Virus record (IMG/VR): IMGVR_UViG_3300006990_000107 | Coordinates: 1-31,065 of that record | Direction: 5' to 3' (one strand) | Length of the DNA: 31,065 nt | From: a virus | Shown: one piece after another, positions 28,782 through 31,065 of the stretch | How the letters are laid out: the number at the start of each line of letters is the position of its first letter | Position numbering within the stretch: position 1 is the stretch's first letter | Made by a program: the position numbers and the translations under genes | The notes under the pieces: generated by a model | Seen by the model: only the letters and a program-made list of their open reading frames with translations | Database searches by the model: none | Told to the model about the DNA's origin: nothing

Positions 28782-28922
28782 ATGGGAAGATTATTAGTAA
28801 AAGTAGGATTATGGATGCAGGCAGTGTGGTGTAAATTCCAATGTGCCTGGAACTATGGAGTATCTAAATTATTATTTAGCGTTAATTCATGTCCAAATAA
28901 ATTATGCACTTGTAAGAAATGA
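28782..28922 (+). CDS. Tiny Cys/Trp-rich protein, 46 aa
   Basis: A 46-aa frame, MGRLLVKVGLWMQAVWCKFQ followed by CAWNYGVSKLLFSVN and ending CPNKLCTCKK. The N-terminal part can form a hydrophobic or amphipathic helix. The closing C-x4-C-x-C cluster could bind a metal. It begins 29 nt after a TATATTTG element, and its stop overlaps the next ATG (ATGA). No family is recognised. Confidence 0.6.
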   Translation: MGRLLVKVGLWMQAVWCKFQCAWNYGVSKLLFSVNSCPNKLCTCKK

Positions 28923-29095
28923 AAGATTATACTCGAATGCAAAAAAATAACAGGTCAAAAGGATTTGGAGATACAGTAGAAAAATTTACTAAAGCAACAG
29001 GAATAAAAAAAGTTGTAGATACAGTTACAAAAGGTGATTGTGGTTGCAACAAACGTAGGGATACATTAAATAGAATGTTTCCTTATAAGAAATAA
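28919..29095 (+). CDS. Small conserved phage protein with CGC motif, 58 aa
   Basis: A 58-aa basic protein. KGFGDTVEKFTKATGIKKVV is followed by TKGDCGCNKRRDTLNRMFPY. G-GD-(T/I)-EK-T-TGIKK-V plus D-CGC--R---LN--FP is a pattern I recall from small proteins of marine Bacteroidota phages and metagenomic viruses, function unknown. The CGC pair may bind a metal. It is coupled by ATGA to the upstream gene. Family recognition is from memory of sequence style, not from a search. Confidence 0.65.
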   Translation: MKDYTRMQKNNRSKGFGDTVEKFTKATGIKKVVDTVTKGDCGCNKRRDTLNRMFPYKK

Positions 29096-29125
29096 ACGAG
29101 ATTTTTAACCCTCAAAAACAAAAAA

Positions 29126-29659
29126 ATGGCATACCCAAAAATTACGGTAAACACTGGAGTAGCATTAGAAGTAATAGCCAGTGACACATTACCAATCCCA
29201 GCACCAGACTTACCAAAGCTTTCTGGAGTAACAACAGCAACAACAGCAGATAAATTAGTAGATACAAGCGAAGACTTCAGTAATGTTTCTGTCGGAGATA
29301 TTGTATATAATACAGCTGATAAAACATCAGCGTCAGTAGTTGCTGTAGAAAGTACAACAATATTAGAACTAAGCGCTGATATTTTTACATCTTCAAAAAC
29401 ATATACTATATTTTTAGGAGGACCAAACGGATCTTCAAGAATTAATTCATCTGAAGGATGTTTATTATATGTTGGAAGTAATGATGGTGGAATGAATTTT
29501 AATGAATCAATTCAGGATGTTAAAGTAAAAACAGTAGCTGGAAGTATTGTAACATTTACAAACTTTCCAATAGGACACTACTTGCCAGTTCAAGTATTAC
29601 AATTATACTCTACTGGTACAGACACACCTGTTCAAAACAATTGTATAGCAATTTGGTAA
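29126..29659 (+). CDS. Probable virion structural/decoration protein, 177 aa
   Basis: A 177-aa, beta-rich protein beginning MAYPKITVNTGVALEVIASD. Thr/Ser/Val-rich strands with many turns (for example VTTATTADKLVDTSEDFSNV, PNGSSRINSSEGCLLYVGSN) continue to GHYLPVQVLQLYSTGTDTPV. It ends NNCIAIW. This beta-sandwich composition, the PAPDLPKLSG segment and the closing hydrophobic residues suit capsid decoration or minor structural proteins. No named family is recognised. The leader AAAAACAAAAAA before the ATG is A-rich, as expected for a strongly translated gene in Bacteroidota. Confidence 0.6.
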   Translation: MAYPKITVNTGVALEVIASDTLPIPAPDLPKLSGVTTATTADKLVDTSEDFSNVSVGDIVYNTADKTSASVVAVESTTILELSADIFTSSKTYTIFLGGPNGSSRINSSEGCLLYVGSNDGGMNFNESIQDVKVKTVAGSIVTFTNFPIGHYLPVQVLQLYSTGTDTPVQNNCIAIW

Positions 29660-29660
29660 T

Positions 29661-29837
29661 ATGGAATTTAACATGTCAGATATAAAATTATACGCATTAA
29701 ATGCAACGTCTTTGGCCTTATCTTTTTCACATCTTGATATGGTCTTGAAAATTATTTTGTTACTTTTAAGTGTGGGGTATACCGCACAAAAGTGGTACTT
29801 GTTAGATAAAGATAGAAGAGATAAAAAAAATAAATAA
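29661..29837 (+). CDS. Putative small holin-like membrane protein, 58 aa
   Basis: A 58-aa frame starting one base after the previous stop. Residues about 10-23 (LYALNATSLALSFS) are moderately hydrophobic. Residues 26-42 (DMVLKIILLLLSVGYTA) form a clear transmembrane helix, followed by QKWYLLDKDRRDKKNK, a positively charged cytoplasmic tail. The size, charged C-terminus and position just before the amidase suggest a holin or holin-like protein. A second, better holin candidate starts at 30709, so this assignment is tentative. Confidence 0.55.
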   Translation: MEFNMSDIKLYALNATSLALSFSHLDMVLKIILLLLSVGYTAQKWYLLDKDRRDKKNK

Positions 29838-29869
29838 AAAGTTCTTAATCTTAATTAAAAAAAATAAGA

Positions 29870-29896
29870 GACACAGAACTACTGTGTCTTTTTTTT
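29870..29896 (+). terminator. Rho-independent terminator
   Basis: GACACAG (29870-29876) pairs with CTGTGTC (29882-29888) around an AACTA loop, followed directly by eight T. A/G residues before the stem can extend it against the T-run. It ends the unit containing the 177-aa and 58-aa genes, yet lies only 11 nt before the amidase ATG. Confidence 0.88.
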
Positions 29897-29907
29897 ATAT
29901 ATAAATT

Positions 29908-30336
29908 ATGAAAAAAGTCGAAAAAATTATTATTCATTGTTCTGCAACAAGAGAAGGTGATGACTCTATTAATGCTGAGGTTATAGATCGATGGCATAAG
30001 AAAAGAGGATGGAAAGGAATAGGATATCATTTTTTAGTTTTAATAGACGGATCTATTGAAACAGGCAGAATGATAAATAAATGCGGTGCGCATACAAAGG
30101 GTTTGAACTGTAGTTCTATTTCAATTTGTTATGTGGGAGGAGTAGAATCTGAAAAAGATTCAAAAGGAAAGTATCCTGCAAAAGATACCAGGACACCAGA
30201 GCAAAAAGAAACATTGTTAGAATTATTGCATGTATTACGTAAAATGTATCCAGATGCAAAAATTCATTCCCATCGAGACTTTGCTGCTAAGGCATGCCCA
30301 AGTTTTGATGCAACAACAGAATATTGTAATATTTAA
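29908..30336 (+). CDS. N-acetylmuramoyl-L-alanine amidase (T7 lysozyme-like endolysin), 142 aa
   Basis: A zinc amidase (Amidase_2 family) that cuts the bond between muramic acid and the stem peptide for host lysis. Zinc ligands His10 (IIIHCSAT), His122 (SHRDF) and Cys130 (ACPSFD) are visible. Tyr40 (GIGYHF) and Lys128 match the catalytic Tyr46 and Lys128 of T7 lysozyme, with near-identical spacing at the C-terminus. The length is typical for a single-domain amidase, and there is no signal peptide, so a holin is needed for export. T7 lysozyme also inhibits T7 RNA polymerase, but no such polymerase is seen here. The start lies 11 nt after a strong terminator. Confidence 0.93.
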   Translation: MKKVEKIIIHCSATREGDDSINAEVIDRWHKKRGWKGIGYHFLVLIDGSIETGRMINKCGAHTKGLNCSSISICYVGGVESEKDSKGKYPAKDTRTPEQKETLLELLHVLRKMYPDAKIHSHRDFAAKACPSFDATTEYCNI

Positions 30337-30347
30337 AATTTATAATC

Positions 30348-30458
30348 ATGGCAAAGAAAAAAATGAAAAACCCCTGCTGGAAAGGATTTATAGCATACGG
30401 TACTAAAACCAAAAACGGAAAAAAAGTTCCAAACTGTGTTCCTAAAAAGAAAAAATAA
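30348..30458 (+). CDS. Tiny Cys/Lys-rich phage protein (CWKG...VPNCVPK), 36 aa
   Basis: A 36-aa protein, MAKKKMKNPCWKGFIAYGTK then TKNGKKVPNCVPKKKK. The PCWKGY/F...GTKxKNGKKVPNCVPK pattern recurs as a tiny protein or a tail motif in many marine phages. Two cysteines bracket a small basic fold. Its stop shares one base with the next ATG. Function is unknown. It lies between lysis genes and small basic proteins. Confidence 0.7.
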   Translation: MAKKKMKNPCWKGFIAYGTKTKNGKKVPNCVPKKKK

Positions 30459-30712
30459 TGGCAAAACCAAGAAAAGGCAAGGCAAGAGTAAAGGTAACAG
30501 CTTCTGGAAAGAAAGTTAGTTATGGACAAGCAGGTAGAGCAAGAGGTGGCGGTCCAAGGGTAAAACCTGGAACGTCTAAAGGAGACTCTTATTGCGCACG
30601 TAGTTTTGGAATTAAAAAAAGACTATCTAAGAAAAAACAAAGTGATCCTAATACTCCAAACAATTTATCTCGTAAAAGATGGAAATGTTCTGGTAAAAAA
30701 TCAAGAAAATGA
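30458..30712 (+). CDS. Small basic phage protein (YCARS...NTPNNLSRKRWKC), 84 aa
   Basis: An 84-aa, very basic protein. The N-terminus ARVKVTASGKKVSYGQAG is Gly/Lys/Arg-rich. The C-terminal half contains KGDSYCARSFGIKKRLSKKK and DPNTPNNLSRKRWKCSGKKS. The YCARS-GI plus NTPNNLSRK-WKC-G-KS signature is one I know from many cyanophage and marine-phage small proteins, function unknown and probably virion- or nucleic-acid-associated. The two cysteines are conserved in that pattern. ATGA overlap couples it to the holin gene that follows. Confidence 0.72.
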   Translation: MAKPRKGKARVKVTASGKKVSYGQAGRARGGGPRVKPGTSKGDSYCARSFGIKKRLSKKKQSDPNTPNNLSRKRWKCSGKKSRK

Positions 30713-31065
30713 AAAAAATAATAGATTGGTTCGGTGGAACTGTTGTTAAAGATTTGTTAGGTGGATTAGATAAATTATTTACTTCTAAAGAAGAAAAAAT
30801 AAAAGCTGAAAATGTTATAAAGCAAATTCTAATACAAAAAGAATTAGAGTTGCAAAAAATGCAAACGGAAATTATTTTAGCTGAAGCAAAAGGTAATTGG
30901 TTACAAAGATCATGGAGGCCTATATTAATGTTAGCTTTTGGCTTTATTGTTATATATGTAAAATTTTTAGCTCCTTTATTTGATTTAAAAATTCCAGAAT
31001 TAGAAAACGAATTCTGGAACTTATTACAATTAGGTATAGGCGGTTATGTTATTGGCCGCAGTGCA
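30709..31065 (+). CDS. Holin of the 3TM gene-transfer-agent type (partial, runs off window)
   Basis: A 119-codon frame, open at the window end. An amphipathic N-terminus (MKKIIDWFGGTVVKDLLGGL) is followed by a charged helix (QILIQKELELQKMQTEIILA). WLQRSWRPILMLAFGFIVIY is the first transmembrane helix and the W-x-RSWRP motif of the 3TM gene-transfer-agent holin family. A second hydrophobic segment (FWNLLQLGIGGYVIGRS) is cut off. It is coupled to the previous gene by ATGA. It would release the amidase encoded 0.4 kb upstream. The family end is not visible, but the diagnostic part is complete. Confidence 0.85.
   Translation, partial: MKKIIDWFGGTVVKDLLGGLDKLFTSKEEKIKAENVIKQILIQKELELQKMQTEIILAEAKGNWLQRSWRPILMLAFGFIVIYVKFLAPLFDLKIPELENEFWNLLQLGIGGYVIGRSA

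Overview
This window looks like about 31 kb of a tailed-phage genome whose host is probably a marine Bacteroidota (flavobacterium-like) bacterium. The DNA is AT-rich. The genes are dense and often overlap by ATGA. Starts are preceded by A/T-rich leaders instead of Shine-Dalgarno boxes, and TATATTTG (-7 TAnnTTTG type) promoter elements occur. The proteins include a VirE_N-type primase-helicase, a T7-lysozyme-like amidase and many tiny basic proteins of a kind common in marine phages. No integrase, terminase, portal or capsid gene lies inside the window, so lifestyle and particle type cannot be settled. Two very large probable internal/ejected virion proteins suggest a podovirus-like particle.

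Layout. (1) 1-11.8 kb, plus strand: a 767-aa probable internal virion protein, then a 3072-aa multidomain 'polyvalent' protein (HEVFH zinc peptidase, GNAT-like domain, hydrophobic segments). A 51-aa basic gene appears to be overprinted inside it. (2) 11.8-17.5 kb, minus strand: a replication operon with VirE_N/P-loop primase-helicase, SNF2/DEAH helicase, VRR-NUC nuclease, DnaA-domain-IV-like protein and small unknowns. (3) 17.7-20.4 kb, minus strand: a recombination operon with a DUF3310 protein, a second DnaA-IV-like protein, a DUF1071/Sak3-like annealing protein, a RecE-like PD-(D/E)XK exonuclease and a small protein with an SSB-like acidic tail. (4) 20.4-24.7 kb, minus strand: a block of about 13 small genes of mostly unknown function. 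(5) 24.7-25.9 kb: a gene-free region of hairpins and TGTC repeats. (6) 25.9-27.8 kb: phage groEL-groES. (7) 27.8-31 kb: a possible winged-helix regulator on the minus strand, then small basic proteins, a virion-like protein, two holin candidates and the amidase on the plus strand.

The most striking feature is in block 4. Most of its longer intergenic gaps hold a different folded RNA element on the transcribed strand. There are two complete type I hammerhead ribozyme motifs (23536-23585 and 24221-24270). There are two 40-nt tRNA-like minihelices of identical geometry, with a 6-bp acceptor stem, an 11-nt linker containing ATGGT and a perfect GGTTCGATTCC T-arm core, but no D or anticodon arm (21427-21466 and 22968-23007). 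There are also two related GC hairpins followed by TTTTnGTGGTA and one three-way junction. I infer an RNA 'punctuation' system that cuts a polycistronic early transcript into short-leader mRNAs by self-cleavage and possibly host tRNA-processing enzymes.

A second system-level signal is a set of 11-bp TGTC iterons arranged head to tail. They overlap the primase start (17430-17491) and lie upstream of groEL (25116-25137, 25605-25665 and nearby). They are candidate binding sites for a phage initiator or regulator, possibly one of the two DnaA-IV-like proteins, and mark candidate replication origins.
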